From CAIKZZ01 sp035524495 (GTDB lineage Bacteria; Pseudomonadota; Gammaproteobacteria; Steroidobacterales; Steroidobacteraceae): 64,000 nucleotides of DNA. The stretch covers positions 13,837 to 77,836 of the forward strand of contig DATKOR010000010.1 of the NCBI GenBank assembly GCA_035524495.1. The letters are read 5' to 3'. Under the pieces are notes generated by a model. The model worked only from the letters and a program-made list of their open reading frames with translations, had not been told where the DNA came from and did not search any database. A program made the position numbers and the translations under genes. Below are positions 25,656-35,221 of the stretch, in pieces (position 1 is the stretch's first letter; each line of letters opens with the position of its first letter).

Positions 25656-27008
25656 CTACAGGTCGAAGACCTGCCCGATCGCCGGAAGGTCGATGCGCCC
25701 GGCGGGCAGGCGTTCGGCGAACGCCGCCATGGTCGCCTGTTCGCCGTGAACCAGCAACGTCCGCTCGGGACGGATCCGCGCATGCCAGGCGAGCAACTCG
25801 TCGCGATCCGCGTGCGCCGAAAAGCCGTTGATCGTGTGGATCCGCGCGCGCACCGCCACCGCATCCCCGAGCAGCCGGATCGAGCGGGCGCCGTCGATGA
25901 TCTCGCGCGCCGGCGTGCCGGTGGCGGCGTAGCCGACGAACACGATCGCGGATTCGGCGCGGGGCAGCTCGCGGCGCAGGTGATAGAGGACGCGCCCGCC
26001 GGTCGCCATTCCGGAACCGGCCAGTACGACCGCGCCGTGCCGGATTTCATTGATTGACTGAGACGCGCTGCGATCGCGTGTGCACTCGAGACCCGGCGGA
26101 GCGAGCAGGTCCTGCCCGGAGGCAAAGTCGGCGGCGGCCTGAGCGGACAACGCTTCGGGATGAGAGCGGAACAGGTCGGTTGCGGCGATCGCCTGCGGCG
26201 AGTCGAGAAACACGCGGACGCTGCGCGGAATGCCACCGCCGGCGACTCCGGCGCGCAGGAAATACAGCATCTCTTGCGCGCGCTCGAGGGCGAACGTCGG
26301 GATCACGACATTGCCGCCGCCCTCGAACGCCGCGCCGATGGCGCGAACGAGCTCTTCCACCGAGTCGCCGATCGGCCGATGCAGCCGGTCGCCGTAGGTC
26401 GTCTCCATGACGACGATCTCCGACGGCGGCGGCGGGACCGGATCGCGCAGCAGTGGCCGGCCGGCGTTGCCGAGGTCCCCGGAGAATACGACCGAGCGCG
26501 CGGCGCCAGACTCGGCGATTTCAAAGCGCAGACTCGCCGAGCCAAGGATGTGTCCGGCGTCGTAGAGCGTCACGGACACGCCGGGTGCGAGCTGCGTACG
26601 GGCGCCATAATCCGTGGTGCGCCTGAACCGGGCGAGCGCCGCCTTGGCGTCCTCCAGCGCATAGAGCGCCGCCTCGGACGTGCGTTCAGCCTCCTCGCCC
26701 TGGAGATGGGCGGCATCGAGCAGCACCAGCGATGCGAGGTCGCGCGTCGCTGGCGTCGCGAGGATCTCGCCGCGGAAGCCGCGCTTGACGAGCAGCGGCA
26801 GGCGCCCGCAATGATCGAGATGCGCGTGAGTGAGCACGACCAGGTCTATGGTTGCCGGGTCAAACCCGAAGTCCGCGCTGTTCTCGGCCGCAAGCGTCCG
26901 GCTGCCCTGGAAGAGGCCGCAGTCGATCAGGACGCGCAAGCCGGCGGCCTCGAGCAGGTGACACGAGCCCGTCACCTCCCGATCCGCGCCGTGGAATGAG
27001 AGTTTCAC
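25656..27008 (-). CDS. Metallo-beta-lactamase/beta-CASP RNA-processing nuclease
   Basis: 450 residues, GTG start at 27008 after GAGGAGCAGG. MBL motifs: THAHLDHCGRLP (HxHxDH), DAGHILGSAS and FSGDLG; beta-CASP region: GGNVVIPTFALERAQE, GSGMATGGR and the terminal FSAHADRDELL with a downstream LVHGE. This CPSF73/RNase J-like family acts on RNA, or in some cases DNA. Homologues of this short type are often linked to UspA and phosphoketolase genes, as here. It is complete, and the metal ligands look intact. Confidence 0.9.
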   Translation of the reverse strand: MKLSFHGADREVTGSCHLLEAAGLRVLIDCGLFQGSRTLAAENSADFGFDPATIDLVVLTHAHLDHCGRLPLLVKRGFRGEILATPATRDLASLVLLDAAHLQGEEAERTSEAALYALEDAKAALARFRRTTDYGARTQLAPGVSVTLYDAGHILGSASLRFEIAESGAARSVVFSGDLGNAGRPLLRDPVPPPPSEIVVMETTYGDRLHRPIGDSVEELVRAIGAAFEGGGNVVIPTFALERAQEMLYFLRAGVAGGGIPRSVRVFLDSPQAIAATDLFRSHPEALSAQAAADFASGQDLLAPPGLECTRDRSASQSINEIRHGAVVLAGSGMATGGRVLYHLRRELPRAESAIVFVGYAATGTPAREIIDGARSIRLLGDAVAVRARIHTINGFSAHADRDELLAWHARIRPERTLLVHGEQATMAAFAERLPAGRIDLPAIGQVFDL

Positions 27009-27490
27009 TTACCTGCTCCTCGGGTCTGCGATTGGCATGCACCGGCCGACACGGCCTCGACCCGAGTCTGTCATCGGAGTATGACCGCCCGGGCGGCGGA
27101 CGCGGGCAAATCGCTCCCCCGTCGGGAACGGCCGCCGCTCGCCTGCCGCGGCCGGCAAACTGCCGGCGGATCGGGCTTGGCACATCCCGCATGCGCGTCG
27201 CGGATCGCGGCGCCCGCGCGTCACACCGCAGCGGCCCCATGCGGACGCGCCATTCGGAGCATCATGCATGGGGATGCCGAAGACTGGCGCCACGGGCGGC
27301 GATCTCTACGGATCATTTGCATCTCATCGTCCTGCTAGCCTCCGACGTCGAGCCCGGGGCTCGTGCCACCCGCGTAACCGCACATGCCGGAGCCGCCGTG
27401 GCCGGGCCCGTTGGTGCCGGCCCGGGCGAGACTTGAGATCGGTCGACGCCGCGACCCGAAGAGCCGGCCGCGTGACACGGAGCAGCCTGC
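27009..27490. other. 482-base gap between divergent nuclease and UspA genes
   Basis: Likely holds both promoters. No recognisable protein frame; no consensus FNR/ANR box or sigma-54 site could be found by eye. Confidence 0.4.
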
Positions 27491-27943
27491 ATGCCGATCC
27501 CATACCGCAAGATCGTCGTGCCTCTGGACGAATCCAGCCTCGCGGAGGCAGCCATCGCACATGCGATGTACCTCGCGCCGCTGTCCGGTGCCGAAGTGCT
27601 GCTCCTCGAGGTCGTCCCGCGAGTCGAGGACGTCGTCGGTCCAATTCAGGAGCGGATTTCCATCGACGAACAGTCGGACGGACTGCGCGCCCGTGCCGCC
27701 GACTATCTGGCGGCGGTGTCGCGCCGCGAGGGCTGGGGTTCGACGCGCGTTCGCACCGCCGTCGAGACAGGGAACGCCGCCGAGATCATCATCGGGGTAG
27801 CCGCGCGCGAGCAGGCGGACCTTGTCGCAATGTCAACCCACGGCCTGTCCGGGGCGCAGCGTTGGATGCTTGGCAGCGTGGCGGAGAAGGTCGTGCTCGC
27901 GGCGTCCATGCCGGTGCTGCTGATCAGAGTGCACCCACGGTAG
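27491..27943 (+). CDS. Universal stress protein (UspA family)
   Basis: 150 residues, single Usp domain: YRKIVVPLDES at the N-terminus and the ATP-binding STHGLSGAQRWMLGSVAEKV (G-2x-G-9x-GS type), ending PVLLIRVHPR. ATP-binding Usps are induced by starvation, low oxygen or respiratory block. A GGAG lies about 9 bases before the ATG. It stands between the beta-CASP nuclease and the MgtA-type ATPase. Confidence 0.92.
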   Translation: MPIPYRKIVVPLDESSLAEAAIAHAMYLAPLSGAEVLLLEVVPRVEDVVGPIQERISIDEQSDGLRARAADYLAAVSRREGWGSTRVRTAVETGNAAEIIIGVAAREQADLVAMSTHGLSGAQRWMLGSVAEKVVLAASMPVLLIRVHPR

Positions 27944-28216
27944 GGCGGAAGCGAGCGCCGCCTTCGAGCGGCGACCGGACCACCGCGGTCCCTGCGCGCT
28001 CGGGGGCCGAACGAAGCTGTCTGCCACCTCGCTGCGCATGCCTGTGCCACTGTCGTGGTGGTGCATCGGCCACCGCATGCCGCTCGCACGCGCTGCCGTG
28101 CAGGCGCGCCGCCCCGGGGCGTTGCTCACCCCGGAGAAGCCTCAGGGCGGTGCGCGATTGGGAGCAGCGCGCCATGGCGCCCGCACTCGTCGGCGTCCGC
28201 CCTCACGGCACACCGT

Positions 28217-30736
28217 TCAGTGCCGCGCCCGCGTAAATGAGCCGAACAGCAGGCGCTTGCCGACCTCCACCAGCATCAGGTACGCGACGGTCGCAGCCGA
28301 GAGGTAGACGAAATACTTCGCCGGCAGAGGCGCGAATCCCAGTACGCCGCTCAACGGGCTGAACGGCAGCCACACGCCCGCAGCCACGATGATCAGCGCC
28401 GTCGCCGCCAGCGGCACGCTGGGCCGGCTTCTCAGAGGACTGTGCGCGGTACGAATGACGAACAGCACGAGCGTCTGAGTTGCCAGCGACTCGACGAACC
28501 AACCCGTGTGGAACTGGACCTCGTCGGCGTGGAAGAAGTGCAGCAGTACATAGAAGGTCAGGAAGTCGAAGATCGAGCTGATCGGCCCGATCAGCACCAT
28601 GAACCTACGAATCAGACCAATGTCCCACTTCTGCGGCGTCCGGAGGAACTCGCTGTCCACATTGTCGGTCGGGATCGCCACCTGCGAGAGGTCATACATG
28701 AAGTTGTTCAGCAGTATCTGCGTCGGCAGCATCGGCAGGAACGGCAGGATGATCGAGGCCCCGGCCATGCTGAACATGTTGCCGAAGTTCGAGCTCGTGC
28801 CCATCAGCAGGTACTTCATCACGTTGCCGAACGCCTTGCGCCCCTCGGTGATGCCGCTCGCGAGCACGTCGAGGCCGGGCTCGACGAGGATGATGTCCGC
28901 CGCCTCCCGGGCGACGTCTACGGCAGTCGACACCGAGATGCCGACGTCCGCGGCATGAAGCGACGGCGCATCGTTGATCCCGTCGCCCATGAAGCCGACA
29001 ACGTGGCGGCGCCGCCGCAACGCGGCGATGATGCGATTCTTCTGCGCCGGCGAGACGCGCGCGAACACGGTGGTGGTCTCGGCAACGTGCTCAAGGGCGG
29101 CGTCCGTCATCCGCTCGAGCTCAGCGCCGAGCACGATCTCGCCGGACTCCAGCCCGACCTGCTGGCAGACGTGTGCCGTCACGAGGTCCCCGTCGCCGGT
29201 GATGATCTTCACGCCCACGCCTTGGCGTCGCAGCGCTGCCAGGGCCTCACCGGCATCCGGCAGTGGTGGATCCGAGAATGCGAGAAACCCGGCGAGCGTG
29301 AGCCCGCTTTCGTCGTCCGCCGAGTAATTTGCGCGGGCCTCGACCTCGACGTACGCCACGGCCAGCACCCGGATCCCCTGGCGGCTCAGCCCGTCCGCCG
29401 TCTTGCGACAGCGATCGAGAGTTGCGGGATCCAACGGAATCGCGCCGTGATCCGACTCGCAGCGGGTCGACAGCGCGAGGATCCCCTCTGGCGCACCCTT
29501 GGTGATCAACCGCCGGCGTGATTGGCGTTCCACGACCACCGATAGACGCCGGCGCTCGAAATCATAAGGGATCTCGTCACGCTTTTCGTAGCCCTTCGAA
29601 TCGTCCGGCTCCGGCACTTTGAGGATTGCCATGTCGAGCGGGCTCTGAATGCCCGTCTCGAACTTGCTGTTGAGGTACGCGAGCGCGAGTACCTGTTGCG
29701 ACGGCGCTCCAAAGCAGTCGAGTGCGTGATCCAGCGCCATGCTGCCGGACGTCAGCGTCCCGGTCTTGTCGGTGCATAACGTATCGATGCTGCCGAAGTT
29801 CTGGATGGCGGAGAGGTGCTTGACGATCACGTTGCGTCGCGCCATCGCCCTGGCACCCTTGGCGAGGGTGACGTTCACGATCATCGGCAGGAATTCGGGC
29901 GTGAGCCCGACGGCGAGCGCCACGGCAAACAGCAGCGACTGCAGCGGCTGCTTGTGCCTCACGAGACTGACGACGACGAGGAACATGACCAGGAAGACGA
30001 CGGTCCGCGTCAGCATCAGACTGAAGTCCTTCAGCCCACGGTCAAAGGCAGTCTGCTCCGGCCGCGTAGCAAGCCGGGTTGCGATGTCGCCGAAGGCGGT
30101 CTTGGCGCCGGTGGCAACCACGCGGGCGGTAGCGGCCCCGCTGACGACGGAGGTACCGAGGAAGACCATGTTCGGCGCATCGGGCTGGCTCCCGACGGCT
30201 TTCTCGCCAGCCTGCTTCTCGACAGGCAACGACTCGCCCGTCAACGCCGCCTGTTGAACGTAGAGATCGCGGGAATCGAGGAGGCGCGCGTCCGCCGGCA
30301 CCAAGTCACCGGCCGACAATCGCACGACGTCGCCCGGTACGACGCGAACCCGGGGAGTCTCCTGCCACTTTCCGTCGCGCAGAACCGTCGCGGTCGGCGC
30401 GACACGATCCCTCAACTGCCTGACGGCATTCTCCGACTTATGGGTCTGCGCGAAATCGAGGCCGGTGCTGAGCAGCACGATGGCGATGATGATGCCGGCA
30501 TCCGTGGTCCCGCCGAGGAAGGCCGATATCGTGGCCGCGATCAACAACACCAGCACCAGCGGATTGAGGAACAGTCGCAGGAAGTCGAGCACCGCGAAAT
30601 GGCGTGCGGCCGGGGCCGGATCGTTGGGGCCGAACTGCTGCAGGAGTGCAGCAGCCTCCCGGGACGTCAAGCCAACCGCCGACTCGGCAGTGACTTTCGC
30701 GTCGGCAGGCGCTGGCGCCTGGCTCTGGGTGCTCAT
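28217..30736 (-). CDS. mgtA: Mg2+-transporting P-type ATPase (type IIIB, MgtA-like)
   Basis: 839 residues, slightly shorter than E. coli MgtA. Phosphorylated Asp323 lies in CTDKTGTLTSG; TGES actuator loop, KGAPE, TGD and GDGINDAPSLHAADVG hinge motifs are all present. The membrane segment LLNNFMYDLSQVAIPTDNVD is characteristic of the Mg2+-importing MgtA/MgtB group rather than Ca2+ or H+ pumps. About ten helices. AGGAAGG precedes the ATG. No MgtL leader or riboswitch is recognised in the 309 bases upstream. Confidence 0.92.
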   Translation of the reverse strand: MSTQSQAPAPADAKVTAESAVGLTSREAAALLQQFGPNDPAPAARHFAVLDFLRLFLNPLVLVLLIAATISAFLGGTTDAGIIIAIVLLSTGLDFAQTHKSENAVRQLRDRVAPTATVLRDGKWQETPRVRVVPGDVVRLSAGDLVPADARLLDSRDLYVQQAALTGESLPVEKQAGEKAVGSQPDAPNMVFLGTSVVSGAATARVVATGAKTAFGDIATRLATRPEQTAFDRGLKDFSLMLTRTVVFLVMFLVVVSLVRHKQPLQSLLFAVALAVGLTPEFLPMIVNVTLAKGARAMARRNVIVKHLSAIQNFGSIDTLCTDKTGTLTSGSMALDHALDCFGAPSQQVLALAYLNSKFETGIQSPLDMAILKVPEPDDSKGYEKRDEIPYDFERRRLSVVVERQSRRRLITKGAPEGILALSTRCESDHGAIPLDPATLDRCRKTADGLSRQGIRVLAVAYVEVEARANYSADDESGLTLAGFLAFSDPPLPDAGEALAALRRQGVGVKIITGDGDLVTAHVCQQVGLESGEIVLGAELERMTDAALEHVAETTTVFARVSPAQKNRIIAALRRRRHVVGFMGDGINDAPSLHAADVGISVSTAVDVAREAADIILVEPGLDVLASGITEGRKAFGNVMKYLLMGTSSNFGNMFSMAGASIILPFLPMLPTQILLNNFMYDLSQVAIPTDNVDSEFLRTPQKWDIGLIRRFMVLIGPISSIFDFLTFYVLLHFFHADEVQFHTGWFVESLATQTLVLFVIRTAHSPLRSRPSVPLAATALIIVAAGVWLPFSPLSGVLGFAPLPAKYFVYLSAATVAYLMLVEVGKRLLFGSFTRARH

Positions 30737-31045
30737 GTCTGTGCCTTCCTGTCCCCACGGACGTGACCGAGCGAGGTCGCCACCCCGGTTCGTTGCTTGC
30801 CGGCAGCACCACCGTCAACGCACGGTGGCCGGTCACATCGGGCGGCAAGCATGGACGTGAAGCATCTTGAACCCAGGAAGAAGCAGGCGCCATGGCGGCG
30901 GCCCGCACTACGCATCGTGCACAACCGACGGACGAGCACATGACGTACGCGGGTCGCTCCCGATTGCGCGACGCGACGTCTCGACCGCGCTCTGCTCGAA
31001 CGAGGATGAGTCCCGTCGGCCGCCTTGCGGAGGCCGCACACAGAA
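30737..31045. other. 309-base gap upstream of mgtA
   Basis: Expected site of the mgtA promoter and leader. No Mg2+-riboswitch-like structure or short leader peptide could be recognised by eye. Confidence 0.4.
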
Positions 31046-31312
31046 TCACTGCACGTAATGCAGGATCACGAAATGGTGGCTGACGCTTGCCGCAAGCACC
31101 AACGGGTGCCGCACGCCGTGGGCGTGCTTCAGTCGGCCGTCTAGAGCGTGGAAGGCGATACCCGCCGCATAGAACAGTCCGCCGGCCGCGCCCGCCAATG
31201 CCATGACGGCCCCGAGGAGGTGAGTAATGGCTTTGAACTTCTCTCCGCAGTACCGGCGATCGACCGTCGATTGATGGCGGCGTCGGTGGGCAGCTCGTGT
31301 TTGTACGCTCAT
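31046..31312 (-). pseudogene. Internally deleted hemolysin III (PAQR) family gene
   Basis: 88 codons. The start (GEKFKAITHLLGAVMALAGA) resembles the first helix of hemolysin III/YqfA proteins, and the end (HPLVLAASVSHHFVILHYVQ) resembles their last helix, where HLFVLAGSxxHFxAxLxYV is typical. The ~120 residues between, holding most helices and the metal ligands, are missing, so the product cannot be functional as a full PAQR protein. It marks decay within the island. Confidence 0.55.
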
Positions 31313-31724
31313 AGCGACACCGGCTGGCGGTCTGTCTGATACCAGTCAAACACTGGCGGGGCGGCAACGCGTGACTCGGTCAGGTCGGCCGGCGAGAAGG
31401 CCGCGAGGCGAGCTGCCGACGAATAGTCGTGAGGTCGAGCATCGCGTCCCGGTCATCGATCGTTTCGGCCCAGACGTCGGTGCGCCAGCCTCCGATGCCC
31501 CGACTGGCGGCACGACCATAGCAGCTGGGCGCCGCATCCAAAAAGCACGACGTGCATACGTAGGGTGCTTCGGGCGTTACGTACCCGACCGAATGGATCG
31601 GCGGGGGGGCTGGTGCCACGCTCATGCGGCGTTTGGGGCAGCGCAAGAGGCGCTGCAAGCGCTGTCCGTGTTCCGCGGACGAAGGGTTGCGTCTCGGCTC
31701 TCGCTGCAAGTCGGGGAGATCAAC
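31313..31724. other. 412-base gap upstream of the HdeD-like gene
   Basis: The + strand frame of the HdeD gene is open back to 31371, but its translation is Arg/Gly-rich and lacks membrane character, so it is taken as non-coding. No promoter recognised with confidence. Confidence 0.4.
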
Positions 31725-32306
31725 ATGTCAAGCGTCCCTCACCGTCCAATTGATTTTGTTGGTGAATTGCATCGCTCGTGGGGTTGGTTTCTCGCTCTGG
31801 GAATCGCGTTCATTGTCTGCGGCGCGTTCTGCATCGTTAGCAATATCGCTACAACCTTCGCAACGGTTCTGTTCTTCGGTTGGCTGCTCCTGATCAGCGG
31901 CATTGCCGCGCTCGTCCATGCCTTCACCGCGGGCAGCTGGCGGGGGTCGTTGCTGTATCTGTTGAGCGCTCTGCTGCGGGGCTTTACGGGCTATCTGCTG
32001 GTTCGCTACCCCGCGGCGGGGGCGATGAGCTTGACGCTCGTCCTGGCCTCGTTCTTCGTCGTCGGCGGGTCGTTCCGAGCGATCGGCGCCGGGATGATCC
32101 AGTTCCCACGCTGGGGATGGTCGGTGTTCTCCGGCGTTCTGTCGGTCGTACTTGGAGTCATGCTCCTCGTGCAGCTGCCCGCCTCGAGCGTCTGGTTCAT
32201 CGGCTTTGCGATTGGGATCGACCTGATCTTCGAAGGCGCGTCGCTGGTCGGCTTTGCCGCGGCGGTTCACGAACTTCCCGGACCATCGGCGCACCAGCCC
32301 GCCTGA
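31725..32306 (+). CDS. HdeD family (DUF308) membrane protein
   Basis: 193 residues from ATG 31725, with GGGGAG 6 bases upstream. Six short membrane helices arranged as three DUF308 repeats (for example GIAFIVCGAFCIVS and GVLSVVLGVMLLVQLP, with FxGxxLxxxGI-type turns). HdeD in E. coli contributes to acid resistance at high cell density; homologues in environmental bacteria accompany other stress genes. Followed 64 bases later by a DUF1269 gene on the same strand, starting a run of five same-strand genes. Confidence 0.88.
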   Translation: MSSVPHRPIDFVGELHRSWGWFLALGIAFIVCGAFCIVSNIATTFATVLFFGWLLLISGIAALVHAFTAGSWRGSLLYLLSALLRGFTGYLLVRYPAAGAMSLTLVLASFFVVGGSFRAIGAGMIQFPRWGWSVFSGVLSVVLGVMLLVQLPASSVWFIGFAIGIDLIFEGASLVGFAAAVHELPGPSAHQPA

Positions 32307-32370
32307 TCGTCGGTCAAGGTCTGTCCTAGATGCCCTCATCGATGCGTCGTAGTGGCTAAGGAGGCTCCTC

Positions 32371-33162
32371 ATGGAAAGAATGCTCGTCATCATTTTCGAC
32401 GATGAAAAGAAGGCGTACGAGGGTTCGCGCGCCCTGTATCAGCTCGACCTCGAAGGAAGTATCTCCATCCACGGCGAATCCGTGATCTCCAAGAACACTG
32501 ATGGGACGCTCACGGTCAAGAAGGCTGACGGTGATTTCCCGATCCGGACGCTCGGTGGCACGGCGCTTGGCAGCCTGCTCGGTCTGCTGGGCGGCCCGGT
32601 TGGATTCGGTGTCGGCGCTGCGGTCGGCGCCTTCGCCGGTGTCATGGGCGACCTGTGGTTCGCCGGCGTCGATGGTGAGTTCCTGGACGACGTATCGAAG
32701 GCCCTGAAACCGGGAAAGTACGCCGTCGTGGCCGACGTGAGCGAGGAGTGGGTGACGCCGGTGGATACGCACATGGAAGCGCTTGGCGGCGTCGTTCATC
32801 GAGCGGCGCGCAGCGGCATCCAGCAGGAGCAGATCGCGCGTGAGCAGGCGGCCATCCGTGCCGACATCGCCTCGCTGAAGGCCGAACACGCCAAAGCCCA
32901 GGCGCAACGCAAGGCGCGTCTGCAGTCGAAGATCGATGAGCTCGAGAAGAAGCTGCAGGCGAAGCTGCGGCGTGACCAGCAGCAGCGCGAGGAGTGGCAG
33001 CGGGAGATGGACGCGAAGGTCCATGCCGTCGAGCAGCGTGCCGCCAAAGCGAAGGGCGATGCGAAGGCTGCACTCGAAGCGAGGGCCACCGCGCTCCGTG
33101 CCGAGTTCAAGCTGGGCAAGGCCAAGAAGGCCGCCTCGCACGAAGCCAGCGGCCATCACTAG
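32371..33162 (+). CDS. DUF1269 glycine-zipper protein with C-terminal coiled coil (copy 2)
   Basis: 263 residues, AAGGAGG 6 bases before the ATG. Same plan as copy 1: MERMLVIIFDDEKKAYEGSRAL, glycine zipper LGSLLGLLGGPVGFGVGAAVG (broken here to LGSLLGLLGGPVG and FGVGAAVGAFAG), EEWVTPVDTHMEALGG, and a long Lys/Gln/Ala coiled coil ending in a His/Lys tail. It is clearly closer to copy 1 than to copy 3. Function unknown; membrane-associated scaffold is an inference. Confidence 0.86.
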   Translation: MERMLVIIFDDEKKAYEGSRALYQLDLEGSISIHGESVISKNTDGTLTVKKADGDFPIRTLGGTALGSLLGLLGGPVGFGVGAAVGAFAGVMGDLWFAGVDGEFLDDVSKALKPGKYAVVADVSEEWVTPVDTHMEALGGVVHRAARSGIQQEQIAREQAAIRADIASLKAEHAKAQAQRKARLQSKIDELEKKLQAKLRRDQQQREEWQREMDAKVHAVEQRAAKAKGDAKAALEARATALRAEFKLGKAKKAASHEASGHH

Positions 33163-33251
33163 GCGATCGCCGTGGGCGGCCGCACCGTGCGCGCCGCTCC
33201 ACGGCGAGCCGAGCTCAGGACGACGCCCGCATCGCGCGACGGAGATCCTGC

Positions 33252-34103
33252 ATGAGCAAGTTCGTCGTTGTCATCTTTCCCGACGAGACGAAAGCGTATG
33301 AAGGCCTGCGCAGTCTCAAGGATCTTCATGGGGAAGGGAGCCTCACGCTTTACAGCAATGCCGTGATTCAGCGCAGCGCGGAAGGGTGGCTCTCGGTCAA
33401 AGAGAAGCAGACCGAGGCGCCGCTCGGTGCAGGCGTGACCGCGCTGGTCGGGGCGCTGGTCGGCCTGTTAGCTGGCCCTGTCGGTATGGTCGTCGGCGCC
33501 GGCGCTGGCGCCGCGCTCGGATCCGTGCGTGATCTGCTGAACCTCGGCATCAGCAACGAATTCCTGGACACGATCATCAAGGAGCTGTCGCCCGGCAAGA
33601 CCGCGGTCGTGGCCGAGATTTCGGAAGAGTGGGTCACCCCGCTGGATAGTCGCATGGAACCGATCGGCGGCGTCGTGGTCCGCGAGTGGCGTGACGACTT
33701 TGTCGAGGACGAGATTCAGCGGCGCGTGAGCAGGCGCAAGGCGGAGCTGGCGCAGCGCAAGGCCGAACTGTCGGCAACGCGGGCCGAGTTGGTCGAGGCG
33801 ATGAAAAGACGGGTGAGCGAGGCGGAACAGGCGCTGCGAGCCACCGCGGATCATGCCACTGCGCGCATGGAGCGCGACCGTGAACAGGCCGAAGCGAAGA
33901 TCATTGCGCTGCAGAACCAGGCGACGAGGGCACGTTCGGATGCGAAAGCATGGATTGAGAAGCGAATCGCCGAGATCCGCGCGGACCAGAATCAGCGGCT
34001 CGGCAAGCTCGAGCAGGCTTGGAAGCTGACGCAGGAGGCGCTGCGCCCTGGCGGGCATTCGACCGGAGGTCCGATGGATCGACTCAGAGTATTCGATCCA
34101 TGA
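33252..34103 (+). CDS. DUF1269 glycine-zipper protein with C-terminal coiled coil (copy 3)
   Basis: 283 residues from ATG 33252 with GGAG upstream. The most divergent copy: MSKFVVVIFPDETKAYEGLR, a glycine-rich hairpin (VGALVGLLAGPVGMVVGAGA), EEWVTPLDSRMEPIGG, then ~130 residues of coiled coil (RRKAELAQRKAELSATRAEL). It follows copy 2 by 89 bases on the same strand, suggesting a tandem duplication and possibly co-expression. Confidence 0.86.
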   Translation: MSKFVVVIFPDETKAYEGLRSLKDLHGEGSLTLYSNAVIQRSAEGWLSVKEKQTEAPLGAGVTALVGALVGLLAGPVGMVVGAGAGAALGSVRDLLNLGISNEFLDTIIKELSPGKTAVVAEISEEWVTPLDSRMEPIGGVVVREWRDDFVEDEIQRRVSRRKAELAQRKAELSATRAELVEAMKRRVSEAEQALRATADHATARMERDREQAEAKIIALQNQATRARSDAKAWIEKRIAEIRADQNQRLGKLEQAWKLTQEALRPGGHSTGGPMDRLRVFDP

Positions 34104-34183
34104 GTTTGGAAACTGACCGCGGGAGCGCTCCGGCGGCACCGTGCGTTCGGTCGAACTTGGCACGTCGCATCGAGGGTATACCC

Positions 34184-35221
34184 ATGACAACGATACGCAC
34201 GCTCGCGGCTCTTTGGTTGTCGATCGGCTTGGGTGCGATCTGCCTCGCCGGCAGTGCCCCAGCGGTTGCCCAGGAACCGCTCAAGCAGACGACCGACGCA
34301 GGCGCCGCGCGCAGCAGGGCGGCGGAGGCCGGGAAGAAGGCGCGCGATGCGGCGCAGCAAGCCGTTAACGCGGCCCACGATGCGGTGGCTGCCACGGCTC
34401 AGGAGCAATCGGAGCGCACGAGCGAGGCCCTAAGTGCTGCCGCGCAGCGCACCGAAGCGGCTGCCAAGCATGCGGAAGAAGCAGCCAACGAGGCTATGCG
34501 CCAGGCAGCGGAGGCCAATCGGGAGCTGGCCGCGCGCGCTTCGAAGGCGGCCAAAGGCGCTGCCGCAGCGGCCGAAGAGGCGGTGCAGAAGACCCGGGCC
34601 GCGGCCAGAGCGCGAGGCGAAGCGGATCGGCAGCGCGCGTCTCAGGCGGCCGAGGACGCGAAGCAGGCCGTACAGCGCGCTGCGCAGGCGAGCGACGCGG
34701 CGCTCAAGGCGGCCGACCAGTCTCTACAGGCTCTGGCCCAGAAGGGTAAGGCGCAGGCTGAGTCGGCGGCACGCGAGGCCGACGTCGCCGCGCAGCGGGC
34801 CAAGGAGAAGGCCATTGCGGCGGCCACGAAGGCCGACGCCGCCGTCGACCGGCTCTCGAGTGACGTTGCTGCCGACATCCAACGTGCCGCAGCGGAAGCC
34901 CGCGCAGCCGCGAGCGAGGCGAGCCGGAAGGCCGGCGCAGCCCGCGCCGAGGCGGCCGCGACGCGCCGCGAGTCCGCACAACGCGCACATGAAGCGGCCG
35001 AAAGATCCGCTGCAGCCGCTCGCGAGGCGCTCGCCAAGGCCGAGGCCTCAGCGCAGAAGTCGCTGCAAGCGGACAAGGAGGCAGCACGCGAGGCGGCCCA
35101 GCAGGCACGAGCGGCCATCCAGCAGGCGGCCAAGGCGGCGGAAGCGGCCGCGGACGCGGCCAAGGAGGCTTGGGGTGCGGAGATGGCCAAGCCGCCGGCG
35201 AACGCCCCACCAAAGAGCTAG
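34184..35221 (+). CDS. Exported Ala-rich helical protein (LEA/apolipoprotein-like)
   Basis: 345 residues. A signal peptide (about 1-30, ending PAVAQ) precedes ~300 residues made almost wholly of Ala, Lys, Arg, Glu and Gln with quasi-11-residue periodicity (AAKHAEEAANEAMRQAAEA, ARAAASEASRKAGAARAEA). This predicts a very long amphipathic helix or coiled coil in the periplasm. The composition recalls LEA/perilipin-type helices that protect membranes and proteins under stress, but composition alone is weak evidence. Base use is strongly biased, so third-frame mimics exist; the start with a clean leader supports this frame. Confidence 0.7.
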   Translation: MTTIRTLAALWLSIGLGAICLAGSAPAVAQEPLKQTTDAGAARSRAAEAGKKARDAAQQAVNAAHDAVAATAQEQSERTSEALSAAAQRTEAAAKHAEEAANEAMRQAAEANRELAARASKAAKGAAAAAEEAVQKTRAAARARGEADRQRASQAAEDAKQAVQRAAQASDAALKAADQSLQALAQKGKAQAESAAREADVAAQRAKEKAIAAATKADAAVDRLSSDVAADIQRAAAEARAAASEASRKAGAARAEAAATRRESAQRAHEAAERSAAAAREALAKAEASAQKSLQADKEAAREAAQQARAAIQQAAKAAEAAADAAKEAWGAEMAKPPANAPPKS

